IMG/VR virus record: IMGVR_UViG_3300047319_000670
Coordinates: 1-37,131 of that record
DNA: 37,131 bases
From: a virus
Direction: 5' to 3' (one strand)
How positions within the stretch are numbered: position 1 is the first letter of the stretch; each line of letters starts with the position of its first letter. This document shows, in pieces, positions 7,433 to 15,793 of the stretch. The notes under the pieces were generated by a model. That model was given only the letters and a program-made list of their open reading frames with translations, made no database searches and was not told the DNA's origin. Position numbers and translations under genes: made by a program.

Positions 7433-8803
7433 GTGGCCCAGCAACAACCTACCCACCCAGTATCACGCATTGACTCCGCGGCGATAGCCGGACCGTCAAG
7501 GTTCTTCCCGGTTCCGCCAGTCCCGCCGGTCGCAAGCCCAGATGTCACCATCACCGGCGTCCGCGCACTGGCGGCCGCGACGGCGAAACCGGGCACGGTT
7601 TTCCTGTCGCCGCAGCGCGAGCGGGCCGCAGCGACCGCAACAGCGAAGCCGAACGCGGTTCTCCTCAAGCCAGGCTCGCAACGCGCAACAGCAACGGCTG
7701 CGGGGAAGCTCGGTTCGGTCAAGATCGACGGTGGCGTCGTCGGCGCCCGCGCCACCGCCACGGCAGCCGGGAAGCCGAACAGTGTCCTTCTGAAGCCCGG
7801 GTCGCAGCGCAGCGAGGCGACAGCCACTGCGAAGCCGAACGCGCTCCTGCTCAAGCCTGGATCTCAGCGCGCCGCAGCAACAGCTACCGCGAAACCTGGC
7901 GCTGTTCAGCTCTCACCGGCCCGGGAGCGCGCAACCGCGACTGCCACGGCGAAGCCGAACAGTGTCCTCCTGATCGTCGCGAAGGAACGCGCCCTCGCCA
8001 CCGCTACGGCGAAGCCTGGGACGCTGCTGATCCTCGGAAACGTCGTCATCACCGGCGTCCGGGCCACCGCGACCGCGACGGCCAAGCCAGGAACGGTGTT
8101 CATCAGTCCGGCGCGAGAACGGGCCACAGCCACCGCAACAGCCAAGCCGGGTGCGGTCAAGCTCGCACCCGCCGTCCAACGGGCCTCAGCCACCGCGACA
8201 GCCAAGCCGAACAGTGTTCTTCTGATTCCTGCGAAGGAGCGCGCACTCGCCACCGCGACGGCGAAGCCCGGAACGGTCGTGACGGTCAACGGCGGGAACG
8301 TCACGATCGTCGGCATCCGCGCCAACGCGACAGCCGCCGCGAAGCTCGGCTCGGTCAAGATCGACGGCGGGGTTGTCGGGGTGCGCGCAACCGCAGCCGC
8401 GGCGGCGAAACCTGGTGCCGTCCAGCTGAGGCCCGCCTCTCAGCGCGCCAGCGCAACCGCGACAGCTAGGCCGAACGCGAACCTCATCAATCCGGGGACG
8501 CAGCGCGCCGTAGCGACAGCAGCAGGGAAGCTCGGGTTCGTCCGGGCCGACTGCACGATCCTTGGTGTCCGCGCGCTCGCAACGTGCACGGCCCACCCCG
8601 GGCCGAGGCCCATCACCTCGTCCGCAGGGCCTGTCCTGACGAGCAGGACCAGGACGAGGCTCCCGGGGAGCGTGACGATCAGTGATCTTCCTGGTGGGGC
8701 GACACGGACGATAACCGGAGCCGCAGTTACGATTGCGTCAACCAGCAGCGGCCGCGCGAAGGCGCGGATGCGCACCGGCAAAACCTACGCAAACACACCC
8801 TGA
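7433..8803 (+). CDS. Ala/Thr/Lys-rich 20-residue repeat protein, fibrous virion protein
   Basis: A 456-residue protein with GTG start. After a Pro-rich N-terminus, residues 44-399 consist of 17 repeats of about 20 residues of the form RATATATAKPGAVxLxPAxE; four units have a longer turn with a valine-glycine end (VVITGV-like). The C-terminal 57 residues are Arg/Thr-rich and non-repetitive. There are no membrane segments. The alternating Ala/Thr strand and the KPG/KPN turn suggest a regular beta fibre or a chain of small beta modules, with many Thr residues facing one side. A role as head or neck fibre, adhesion module, or O-glycan scaffold is inferred from position; no function is known to me. 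Confidence 0.85.
   Translation: MAQQQPTHPVSRIDSAAIAGPSRFFPVPPVPPVASPDVTITGVRALAAATAKPGTVFLSPQRERAAATATAKPNAVLLKPGSQRATATAAGKLGSVKIDGGVVGARATATAAGKPNSVLLKPGSQRSEATATAKPNALLLKPGSQRAAATATAKPGAVQLSPARERATATATAKPNSVLLIVAKERALATATAKPGTLLILGNVVITGVRATATATAKPGTVFISPARERATATATAKPGAVKLAPAVQRASATATAKPNSVLLIPAKERALATATAKPGTVVTVNGGNVTIVGIRANATAAAKLGSVKIDGGVVGVRATAAAAAKPGAVQLRPASQRASATATARPNANLINPGTQRAVATAAGKLGFVRADCTILGVRALATCTAHPGPRPITSSAGPVLTSRTRTRLPGSVTISDLPGGATRTITGAAVTIASTSSGRAKARMRTGKTYANTP
7562..8629 (+). repeat. Tandem 60-bp coding repeats (about 17 units)
   Basis: The coding DNA repeats with a basic period of 60 bp, diverged at third positions but with nearly identical longer blocks. For example, a block starting at 7705 recurs at 8341 with few changes, and the unit near 7955 recurs near 8203. 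This points to expansion by unequal recombination of multi-unit blocks rather than single-unit slippage. Confidence 0.85.
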
Positions 8804-9150
8804 TGCCCGAGCCCGATTTCAGCATAAAAACCGGTGACACCGCGTCTAGCATCTACGCCACCCTCGAGGACTCCACTGGCGCGGCCGTGAACATTCAGGG
8901 GGCCGCGATCGTGTTCAAGATGGGGCCGATCAGCGGCGGAACACTGTCGGTGGCGGGGACGGCGACGAACGCTCAGAACGGCGCCGGCACCGTCGACGGC
9001 TCCACAGGCGATGTGGTTTACAACTGGGCCGCCGCACCCGGCACAGCGGGGCTCTACGTGTCGGAGTGGGAAGTGACATTCGTGTCGGGCGCGGTGCAGA
9101 CGTTCCCGAACGACGGCTACAACCTCGTCAAAGTAACGGACGACCTGTGA
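8803..9150 (+). CDS. BppU N-terminal-like Ig-type structural protein
   Basis: A 115-residue protein whose ATG overlaps the previous stop. It shows the pattern of small phage beta-sandwich domains related to the N-terminus of upper baseplate protein BppU: IKTGDTASSIYATLEDSTGAAVNIQGAAIVFKM (strand, polar turn, strand), then DGSTGDVVYNW and GLYVSEWEVTF and a closing strand TFPNDGYNLVKV. In many phages such proteins lie next to head-tail connector or baseplate genes and form virion Ig-like modules. Its stop overlaps the GTG of the connector gene. Confidence 0.78.
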   Translation: MPEPDFSIKTGDTASSIYATLEDSTGAAVNIQGAAIVFKMGPISGGTLSVAGTATNAQNGAGTVDGSTGDVVYNWAAAPGTAGLYVSEWEVTFVSGAVQTFPNDGYNLVKVTDDL

Positions 9151-9755
9151 GCTACATCACGCTGCAGGAGCTGAAGAACAACGCCGAGCTGGTCGGCGTG
9201 TCGTTCGCGGACTACGACGCCGAAATCCACATCGCCGCCGCCTGCGCGGGCATCGACGAATACACGGGCCGGACGTTCACGAGCAGTGTCGGCACCCGGT
9301 ATTACACGCCCGTTGATCGGTGGCACCTCGACATCGACGACGCGATCAACGTGACCAGCGTGATGACCGACTATGACGGCGACGGGACGTTCGAGACGAC
9401 GTGGACAGAGAACACGGATTATGTGCTGGTGCCATTGAACGCGACCGCGAACGGGGAGCCGTTCGACGAGCTGCAGATGAAGCGGTATCCGTATTCGTCG
9501 CACATCCTTCCGATGTGGCCGCGGTCGGTTCAGGTTCAGGGAACGTTCGGCTGGCCCGCCGTCCCGGCACCGATCAAGTCGGCCGCGATGATTATGTCGA
9601 TGCGGCTCCTCCGCAGAGCTCGGGAGGCGCCGTTCGGGATCGTCGGCCTCGGCATCGATAACGTCGCCGTCCGCATCTCGAAGGTAGACCCAGATCTTGC
9701 GTGGCTCGTTGACCCGTTCATCAAAGGCCCCGGCGCCGGGGTGATGATCTCTTGA
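9147..9755 (+). CDS. Head-tail connector protein (gp6-like adaptor)
   Basis: A 202-residue protein with GTG start inside the previous stop. The N-terminal helical part SYITLQELKNNAELVGV, followed by DAEIHIAAACAGIDEYTGRTF, is the hallmark of the gp6/gp15-like adaptor that docks under the portal. The middle is beta-rich (GTRYYTP, TDYVLVPLN), then GWPAVPAPIKSAAMIMSMRLLRRA, the helix seen in this family. In most HK97-like phages it directly follows the capsid gene; here it lies more than 7 kb downstream. Confidence 0.85.
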   Translation: MSYITLQELKNNAELVGVSFADYDAEIHIAAACAGIDEYTGRTFTSSVGTRYYTPVDRWHLDIDDAINVTSVMTDYDGDGTFETTWTENTDYVLVPLNATANGEPFDELQMKRYPYSSHILPMWPRSVQVQGTFGWPAVPAPIKSAAMIMSMRLLRRAREAPFGIVGLGIDNVAVRISKVDPDLAWLVDPFIKGPGAGVMIS

Positions 9756-10174
9756 GCGCCCTCCAAACCAGCTCCGCGGTCCTGATCCGCTCCGCGATCG
9801 CTGACGCTTTGCGGACGATCCCCGGGTTGCAGGCGTCGCCGTACATCCTGTCGAACCCCACCCCGCCCTCAGCCCATGTGAGGCGCGGCACGGTGACGTA
9901 CGACCAGGCGATGCAGGGCGGCGTCCACCTGTGGACGTTCACCGTCCAGGCGTTCGTTGCGCTCACGTCGGACATCGGCGCGTCACAGCTGCTGGACAAA
10001 TATCTTTCCCCCACCGGCTCGAGCTCGGTGAAGGCAGCGATCGAGGCGGACACGTCGCTTGGCGGTGTCGTCGCTGATCTGCATGTGACGGAGGCGACGG
10101 GGGAGCAGCTGTTCGTCCGCGACCAGGGAGGGCAGGTCCTCGGCAGCGAATGGACTGTGATGGTGTGGCTCTAA
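9752..10174 (+). CDS. Tail terminator / completion protein
   Basis: A 140-residue protein starting with TTG at 9752 that overlaps the connector stop (TTGA). Pattern: N-terminal helix (LIRSAIADALRTIPGL), central strands (VRRGTVTYDQAMQGG, WTFTVQAFV), a helix with LLDKYLSP, and a final strand WTVMVWL. This matches the tail terminator fold that caps the tail tube and joins it to the head in siphoviruses. It is placed directly before the tail tube gene, as expected. Confidence 0.75.
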   Translation: MSALQTSSAVLIRSAIADALRTIPGLQASPYILSNPTPPSAHVRRGTVTYDQAMQGGVHLWTFTVQAFVALTSDIGASQLLDKYLSPTGSSSVKAAIEADTSLGGVVADLHVTEATGEQLFVRDQGGQVLGSEWTVMVWL

Positions 10175-10198
10175 ACCAAACCTTGGAGGTTCTGACTG

Positions 10199-10615
10199 AT
10201 GGCTAACGCATTCGTTTTGAGGAACTGTTTCGCGAGCTTCGACGGTGTCGACCTGTCCGACCACGTCAGAGACGTAGAGGTCATCACGACCGCGGCGGAC
10301 GTGAATGTGACAGCGATGGGCGCGAACGGGCAGCAGCATCTGGCCGGGATCCGGGACGACAGATTCACGTTCACGATGTTCTCGGACTTCACGACGTCGA
10401 AGGTGCACGACACGTTCTACGCGAAGTTCGCCGCCGCAGGCACCGTCGCAGTGATCGTCCGCCCGACGAACGGCACAGTGTCGGCCGCTAACCCGCAATT
10501 CACGGGTGGCTGCCCGATCCTGACGTACACCCCAATCGGCGGCGCAGTCGGGGACGCCGCGATGACACCGATCGAGCTTCCCGTCAACGGAACGATCTCA
10601 TACGCCACCGTCTAG
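10199..10615 (+). CDS. Major tail (tube) protein
   Basis: A 138-residue protein with TTGGAGG nine bases upstream of ATG. The N-terminal sequence NCFASFDGVDLSDHVRDVEVITTAADVNVTAMG, then LAGIRDDRFTFTMFSDF, is typical of small actinophage tail-tube proteins; the C-terminus CPILTYTPIGGAVGDA also fits. It polymerises into the tail tube around the tape measure. Position after the terminator and before chaperone genes supports the call. Confidence 0.88.
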   Translation: MANAFVLRNCFASFDGVDLSDHVRDVEVITTAADVNVTAMGANGQQHLAGIRDDRFTFTMFSDFTTSKVHDTFYAKFAAAGTVAVIVRPTNGTVSAANPQFTGGCPILTYTPIGGAVGDAAMTPIELPVNGTISYATV

Positions 10616-10999
10616 ATGACGGCGACGGTCAAAGTAAGCGGACTTATCGAGCTCCAACGCGCCCTAAAGGGACTCGAGAAGAGTGTGCGCCGCGAACTGC
10701 GCGGGGAGCTGCGGGACGTGGCGAAGCCTGTTGCTGATGATGCAGCAGCGAAGTCGCTGAACGACATCCGGAACATGCAGGAGACGCCGGAATGGTCGAG
10801 GATGCGCGTCGGCGTGACGCAGTCGGCCGTCTACATCGTTCCCCGTCAGAAGCGGCGAGGGGGAAACCTGGGAAGCAGGCGGCCTAACCTCGGGAATCTT
10901 CTTCTGCGGGAGATGACGGCGGCGTTGGAGGAGAACGAAACGAGGACAACCGAGTCGTTCGAGAACTGGCTCGGCAGGCTCGCAGCGAAAGTCAACTAG
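10616..10999 (+). CDS. HK97 gp10-like putative neck/tail protein
   Basis: A 127-residue basic protein starting immediately after the tube-gene stop. The N-terminal pattern VKVSGLIELQRALKGLEKSVRRELRGELRDVAKPVADDA is that of the HK97 gp10 family, a tail completion protein; VYIVPRQKRRGG and a long C-terminal helix follow. In most phages it comes before the tail terminator, so its place after the tube gene is a small rearrangement. Confidence 0.78.
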   Translation: MTATVKVSGLIELQRALKGLEKSVRRELRGELRDVAKPVADDAAAKSLNDIRNMQETPEWSRMRVGVTQSAVYIVPRQKRRGGNLGSRRPNLGNLLLREMTAALEENETRTTESFENWLGRLAAKVN

Positions 11000-11008
11000 G
11001 AGGCAGGA

Positions 11009-11428
11009 ATGGCAGGCAACGGAGGGTTCGAGATCGACGGTGCGTTCTACGAATGGAGCGTCACCGACAAGGTAAGTGACCTGCGGCTGATCGACCTTGT
11101 CACGTCGGGGATGCCGGTACCGGAGTTCTTCCAGGCCGTCGACGACGAGCACGAACGGCAGAGAGGCCCGATCGTGTCCGCGATGATCGCCACGTCGATC
11201 CGCGCCGCCAGGCCCGACTGGAGCGTCGAACGGATCTTCAGGATGGTGGACGGCGTGAGCCTCGGCGAGGTCGTGTTCGTCGAGGGAGAATCGGAGGCCG
11301 AAGAGGTCCCCCCGCCCGAAGGCGTAGAGAAGCCGACCGTCGAGCCCGAGTCTACGCCGACACCGTCCGAAGGGCTGAATGGATCAGCGGACTCAACATC
11401 CGTGCTGGGATCCGAGATCCCAGCCTGA
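11009..11428 (+). CDS. Tail assembly chaperone, short form (gpG-like)
   Basis: A 139-residue protein with AGGAGG before ATG. It has a compact N-terminal domain (FEIDGAFYEWSVTDKVSDLRLIDLV, MVDGVSLGEVVFVEG) and then an acidic Pro-rich tail. It sits between tube and tape measure genes, the standard place for the chaperone pair that coats the tape measure during tail assembly. A slippery run at 11308-11314 allows a -1 shift into a second frame that is open to 11541, giving the gpGT-type longer product. Confidence 0.85.
   Translation: MAGNGGFEIDGAFYEWSVTDKVSDLRLIDLVTSGMPVPEFFQAVDDEHERQRGPIVSAMIATSIRAARPDWSVERIFRMVDGVSLGEVVFVEGESEAEEVPPPEGVEKPTVEPESTPTPSEGLNGSADSTSVLGSEIPA
11308..11314 (+). other. 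Probable -1 programmed frameshift site
   Basis: C CCC CCG at 11308-11314 fits the X XXY YYZ slippery rule in the zero frame of the chaperone gene. After a -1 slip both tRNAs can re-pair on CCC codons. The -1 frame is open upstream and downstream until the stop at 11539-11541. Confidence 0.7.
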
Positions 11429-11541
11429 TGTGGCAGCCGTGGGTCGGGGCGACGTTCGGGATCGGCCCCGCCGGGATCGAACAGCTAACCCTGTCCCAGT
11501 ATGTAGCGATGTACGAGTGGGCTAGAGAAACCGCGTCCTGA
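11311..11541 (+). CDS. Tail assembly chaperone, frameshifted extension (gpT-like)
   Basis: A 76-residue C-terminal extension reached by the -1 slip near 11311. It is basic and helical at first (ARRRREADRRARVYADTVRR) and ends in a conserved-looking segment, GIGPAGIEQLTLSQYVAMYEWARE, like the C-terminal T part of other phage chaperones. It has no good ribosome site; an ATG at 11428 exists within it but would give only 37 residues. Its stop overlaps the ATG of the tape measure gene (TGATG), as is common for gpGT. Confidence 0.75.
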   Translation, partial: PARRRREADRRARVYADTVRRAEWISGLNIRAGIRDPSLMWQPWVGATFGIGPAGIEQLTLSQYVAMYEWARETAS

Positions 11542-13592
11542 TGCCGACGATCAAAGTCAACGTCGTCGCGGACGTCAACTCGCTCAACCGGGGACTGTCC
11601 GCGGCCGGACGCGGCATCAAAGGGCTGTCGCTCAGCTTCGGGCAGCTCGCAAAAAGCGTTCTTGTCGTGGACGCAGTTCAGAAGGCCGTCGAGGGCTTGA
11701 ACATGGCTGTTCATCTGGGTATCGAGGAGTTCGCTGATTCAGCGAAGGTGCAGGCCCAAACGCAGGCGGCGCTGAAGGCCACGGGAGGAGTCGCGAACGT
11801 CACGAACAAGCAGATCAACGACCTCTCCATGACCCTCTCGAACCTGTCCGGCGTAGACGATGAGACAGTCAAAAGCGGAGAGAATGTTCTGCTGACGTTC
11901 CGCGCGATCAGAAATCAGGTCGGGAAGAACAACGACATCTTCACGCAGGCGACGAAGGCGGCACTTGACTGGTCAGTGCGCGCCGGGAAGCCGATGTCCG
12001 TTACCGCGCTCGCCCTCGGGAAGGCGTTGGAGGACCCGGCCCGCAAAGTCGTCGGCCTCGCGCGGGCGGGGGTGGTGTTCACGCAGCAGCAGGTCAAGCA
12101 GATCAAAGCGATGCAACTGTCGGGGAACGTGATCGGCGCGCAGAAGTTCATCCTCGACCAATTCCGTCAGCGCATGGAAGGCGCGGCAGCGGCGGCCGGG
12201 AAAACCCTGCCAGGCCAGCTGAACATCATGCGCGACCGGCTGAAGGACATCGCCGGCGTCCTCGTCGGAGCCGCAGTCCCGGCCGTCACAAGGTTCACGA
12301 AGATCCTGACCGCATGGGCTACCGACCCTAGGACACAGCAGCAGGCGCAGCAGATCGCGCAGGCCGTCGGTGAGAAGCTCGGGAAGGCGCTCGAGAACGT
12401 GGTGTCGTTCCTGAGTGCACACAAGGACGACCTGAAAACGTTCTTCGAAAGCGCGCTCGCCGTGATCGGAAACGTGGCGAACCTCATCGAGGGAGTATCG
12501 AAGGCGCTGCTCGGACTGTCGGACGCGATCGGCAGCCAGAAGAAACAGTTGGAGGTGATGGCGTCAGCATGGGTGTTGTGGAAGATCGGCGCTCTGAAGC
12601 AGATCGCCACGATCGTCGCGGCGAACATCGCGGGAGCCGAAACCACTGCGGCCGCGTGGAGGGCCGCACTCATCGCCACCGGTTGGGGTGCGATCCTCGT
12701 CGCGGTCGGGGCGATCGCGATCGACAAGTTCGGGAACGCGACCGGCGGCGGCGCTGCCTCCCAGTTCCCTCCCGGCGTGTCAGGCCCGGTAGGGAAACCG
12801 TCTGGGAAGGGCGGCGTTGGGCCACCGGGGCCGGTGGGTCCGGTCGGCACCACACTTCCGACGTTCGACGCTTCGCAGGGGCTAGGTGCGACAGGCGGTC
12901 TCATTCCGCCAAAAACAATAGTTGGTGAGCCGAAATGGAAGAAAGCGTTCGACCTGGCCGTGCAGCGCCTCCAACTGTCGGTTTCGAAGGCAGGACTGAC
13001 GTCGACGCTTGCGGATGACATAGCAGCCACCAAAAAACTCGTCGGCTACCTCAGCCAGGAATCGCTGCTACACAAGAACGACCTCGACATTCAGGGGCAG
13101 CTCGTCGACGCCCAGAAATCACTGAACGACCTGAAAAGGCAACAGGTCGACCTGGACAAGCAGGCCGCGCAGGCCCGGAAGGACGAGGCGTCCGCGATCA
13201 AGAGCAGCGTGCTCGCGCTGCTGGGGCGCAAGCAGACGTTCAAGACAGACGAGCGCGCGATCACGGACGCCATGAACGCCTTGAAGCTCGCGCGGATCAT
13301 CGGCGGCCCGCAAGGGATCCTGAAGGCTCAGCAGGCTTTATCGGACGCGAGATATCAGCGGACAGTCGACAGGATCTCAAACGCTTCTGCGTCGCTGGGA
13401 GCGCCGAACGGCTCCGGGGCGGAGGCGTTCAGGCTGGGGTCTGTGACGATCAACGTGAACGGCGCGATGTCACCGGATCAGGTCGCGGAGAAGGTCCTCG
13501 AGAAGCTGGGTTTGCGCCACAAGAAGCAGGTTGCGGCGCAGCCTCGTGGCAGGTTCCCCGGCGGGCAGTCCCGCTGGGGCTGGCAGGGATAA
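11541..13592 (+). CDS. Tape measure protein
   Basis: A 683-residue protein, ATG overlapping the previous stop. It has an N-terminal helical region (SLNRGLSAAGRGIKGLSLSFGQLAKS), long Ala/Gln-rich helices, hydrophobic stretches (ALIATGWGAILVAVGAIAI, about residues 380-400) and a coiled-coil C-terminal region (LDIQGQLVDAQKSLNDLKRQQ). It sets tail length; 683 residues at about 0.15 nm each imply a tail near 100 nm. A Gly-Pro-rich collagen-like stretch (VGPPGPVGPVG, about residue 430) separates the halves. No peptidase or lysozyme domain is visible. Confidence 0.93.
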   Translation: MPTIKVNVVADVNSLNRGLSAAGRGIKGLSLSFGQLAKSVLVVDAVQKAVEGLNMAVHLGIEEFADSAKVQAQTQAALKATGGVANVTNKQINDLSMTLSNLSGVDDETVKSGENVLLTFRAIRNQVGKNNDIFTQATKAALDWSVRAGKPMSVTALALGKALEDPARKVVGLARAGVVFTQQQVKQIKAMQLSGNVIGAQKFILDQFRQRMEGAAAAAGKTLPGQLNIMRDRLKDIAGVLVGAAVPAVTRFTKILTAWATDPRTQQQAQQIAQAVGEKLGKALENVVSFLSAHKDDLKTFFESALAVIGNVANLIEGVSKALLGLSDAIGSQKKQLEVMASAWVLWKIGALKQIATIVAANIAGAETTAAAWRAALIATGWGAILVAVGAIAIDKFGNATGGGAASQFPPGVSGPVGKPSGKGGVGPPGPVGPVGTTLPTFDASQGLGATGGLIPPKTIVGEPKWKKAFDLAVQRLQLSVSKAGLTSTLADDIAATKKLVGYLSQESLLHKNDLDIQGQLVDAQKSLNDLKRQQVDLDKQAAQARKDEASAIKSSVLALLGRKQTFKTDERAITDAMNALKLARIIGGPQGILKAQQALSDARYQRTVDRISNASASLGAPNGSGAEAFRLGSVTINVNGAMSPDQVAEKVLEKLGLRHKKQVAAQPRGRFPGGQSRWGWQG

Positions 13593-14990
13593 ATGGCTAT
13601 CCAGGGGTTCTGTGTCGCGTTCAACGACGACACCTTCACCGCAGCACCAACCTGGACCCAACTCGACGTCTCCCCGTACAGGACGACCGGGGTGACGATC
13701 GACCGCGGACGCAACTACGAGTTCGACCGCACCGAAGCCGGATCAGCGACCGTCACGATGGTCGACACGACCGGGGCTTTGGACCCGACGAACCCTTCGG
13801 GGCCGTGGTTCGGGAAACTCGTCCCGCTCAAACAAGCCGCCTACGCCCTCTACGACCCCTTCGTGGGGGCGTACAGCACGATCTTTCGCGGCTTCATCTC
13901 CGACATCCAGTATTCGGTCGACGCGACGGAACGGTTCAACACCGTCACATTCCATTTGGTTGACGCACTCGCGATCTTCGGCGCGACCGAGCTCGTCCCG
14001 AACGGAGCCTTCGGGGACACACTCCCAGCGGAAGCAGCAGGCGACGTGTTCTACGCCGACGACTCGGGCACGGATGCGGTCAGGACGAGGCTCGTCCAGG
14101 TTCTGGACGAGATCGGCTGGCCGGGGACCGGGTTGGCGATCGGGACGCTCCGGGAGATCTTCAGCGGGAACGTGAAGCTGTCGGGCGGCAACTCGACTGT
14201 TGGGGGGATCGTCTACTCGTTCGGGACACCGGCGCTGACGGTGATGCAGGACGCCGCAGACGCGGAGTTCCCCGGCGTCGCGAACCTGTGGGTCGCGAAG
14301 GACGGCACCGTCACGTTCCACGGCCGGTTCGCGAGGTTCAACCCAACGAACGCCAGCTACCACATCCACCCTTGGCACGTCGGTGACACCGCCGCCGTCG
14401 TCGCTGACTTCACGACCGTCCAGGTCGTTGAGCCGCTCGAGTTCATGATCGACATGGAGCACCTTTGGACCGTAGGTATTTGCACGCCGCAAGGAATCGA
14501 CGATGGGGATATCGCGTCCCAGTACGTGTCGAACCATCCCGAGGCGGTCGCGAAGTACGGGATCCGGACGTGGAGCGCCGAGAACATCTTGAACGGCGGC
14601 GGAGCCGGCACAACCGCGTCGGAGGAGTGCCAGCGCATCGCCGCCTACTACGTCGACAACTACTCCACTCCGCTCTCGACCGTCCGGAAGCTTTCGTTCC
14701 ATGCTGGCAAGGCGACCGGGAACCCGTCCAGGCTGCTTTGGCTCCTCGTCACCGGCGTGGATGTGAGCGACCGCGTCCATCTCACGACTAGCCATGTCGG
14801 GGGCGGCGGGTTCAGCCAGTACCTGTTCGTGGAAGGGCTGCATTACGACATCCGGCCGATGACGTCGACGCACGCCGAGGTGATGCTGACCCTCGACATG
14901 TCGCCGGCGGCGTATTACGGGCGCAACCCGTTCGACCCTCGGGCGTTGGCGTACGCGGCGGGCGGGCTCGGGCAGGTGGCGATCACCTGA
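13593..14990 (+). CDS. Minor tail / baseplate hub protein
   Basis: A 465-residue protein starting one base after the tape measure stop. The N-terminal part (WTQLDVSPYRTTGVTIDRGRNYEFDRTEAGSATVTMVD) is typical of siphovirus proteins combining distal-tail and hub features; the later part, with FHGRFARFNP and LLVTGVDVSDRVHLTTSHV, is typical of phage hub proteins. It would sit at the tail tip. No separate Dit gene is seen, so this protein may serve both roles. Confidence 0.82.
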   Translation: MAIQGFCVAFNDDTFTAAPTWTQLDVSPYRTTGVTIDRGRNYEFDRTEAGSATVTMVDTTGALDPTNPSGPWFGKLVPLKQAAYALYDPFVGAYSTIFRGFISDIQYSVDATERFNTVTFHLVDALAIFGATELVPNGAFGDTLPAEAAGDVFYADDSGTDAVRTRLVQVLDEIGWPGTGLAIGTLREIFSGNVKLSGGNSTVGGIVYSFGTPALTVMQDAADAEFPGVANLWVAKDGTVTFHGRFARFNPTNASYHIHPWHVGDTAAVVADFTTVQVVEPLEFMIDMEHLWTVGICTPQGIDDGDIASQYVSNHPEAVAKYGIRTWSAENILNGGGAGTTASEECQRIAAYYVDNYSTPLSTVRKLSFHAGKATGNPSRLLWLLVTGVDVSDRVHLTTSHVGGGGFSQYLFVEGLHYDIRPMTSTHAEVMLTLDMSPAAYYGRNPFDPRALAYAAGGLGQVAIT

Positions 14991-15403
14991 TGGCGAAGCA
15001 GCTGCACGGCCGCGAGCACCGCTTCGGGAAAGCCGACTGGACAGTCCGCCCGACGACCTTGGTGGCGATCATCGACAACAGTGGCGCCGCGATCGCCGCG
15101 GGTACCCAGTTGGACATCCCCGTGCACGCCTACGGGATCATCACCGGCTGGAGGCTCCTCGCGGACCAGGCCGGGAGCATCCAGGTCGACGTGTGGAAAA
15201 CCGCCTTCTCGGGGTTCCCGCCGACCGTCACCGACTCCATAGCAGGGAGCGACCTCCCCACGCTGATAGCCGAGAACAAGGCTGAGAGCACTGCGCTGAC
15301 GGGCTGGACGACGAGCATCGTCGACGGTGACACGATCCGGTTGAACGTCGATTCCGCCGGGACGGTTACCCGGATCACTCTCTCCCTGTCGATTCACGCC
15401 TGA
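14990..15403 (+). CDS. Tail-tip beta-sandwich protein
   Basis: A 137-residue protein, ATG overlapping the hub-gene stop. It carries the frequent phage tail pattern ITGWRLLADQAGSIQVDVWK, FPPTVTDSIAGSDLPTL, LTGWTTSIVDGDTIRLNVDSAGTVTRITLSLSI, which forms a single beta-sandwich module. Similar small proteins lie next to hub and fibre genes and probably attach to the tail tip or fibre. Confidence 0.8.
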   Translation: MAKQLHGREHRFGKADWTVRPTTLVAIIDNSGAAIAAGTQLDIPVHAYGIITGWRLLADQAGSIQVDVWKTAFSGFPPTVTDSIAGSDLPTLIAENKAESTALTGWTTSIVDGDTIRLNVDSAGTVTRITLSLSIHA

Positions 15404-15792
15404 TGGCTACCAGCACCTACCCGAAGGGAGTCGCGCACATCCTCGGCGGCGCAACCGCGGCGAACTTGGCGTCCGACAACCTGAAGATCCTGTTCTACGC
15501 AGGTTCGTATAGCAGCGCCCACGAGTTCGTGGCAGACCTCACCGGCGCCAGCATTATTGCCCGCTCCGGGAACCTTGCAAGCAAAACGGTGACGTCCGGT
15601 GTCCTCGACGCGGCCGACGTGACGGTCACCGGGGTTTCCGGGGCCGCGTTCACGCATGTGATCCTTTACAAGGACACAGGGTCGGATGCGACTTCGGTGC
15701 TGCTGTTGAACCTCGAGATCACGTCCTATACGCCTAACGGTGGCGACATCAACGTGATCTTCAACGCTTCCGGCATCTACTCGATCGCCTGA
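15403..15792 (+). CDS. Beta-rich tail structural protein
   Basis: A 129-residue protein starting inside the previous stop. The pattern LKILFYAGSYSSAHEFVADLT, SGNLASKTVTSGVLDAADVTV, FTHVILYKDTG belongs to a widespread small virion protein type and has the same general plan as the product at 4909. It probably forms part of the tail tip or fibre base. The next gene starts two bases after its stop. Confidence 0.78.
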   Translation: MATSTYPKGVAHILGGATAANLASDNLKILFYAGSYSSAHEFVADLTGASIIARSGNLASKTVTSGVLDAADVTVTGVSGAAFTHVILYKDTGSDATSVLLLNLEITSYTPNGGDINVIFNASGIYSIA

Positions 15793-15793
15793 G

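Noticed and set aside
12800-12850. Collagen-like Gly-Pro stretch in the tape measure protein as a separate fibre domain
   Set aside because: Only a few GPP/GPV triplets are present, too short for a triple helix; it is more likely a flexible linker.
12167-13033. Minus-strand ORF of 288 codons
   Set aside because: Antisense shadow of the tape measure gene, with Ala/Pro/Ser-rich sequence lacking domains.
13743-14873. Minus-strand ORF of 376 codons
   Set aside because: Antisense shadow of the baseplate hub gene; no domain pattern or ribosome site.
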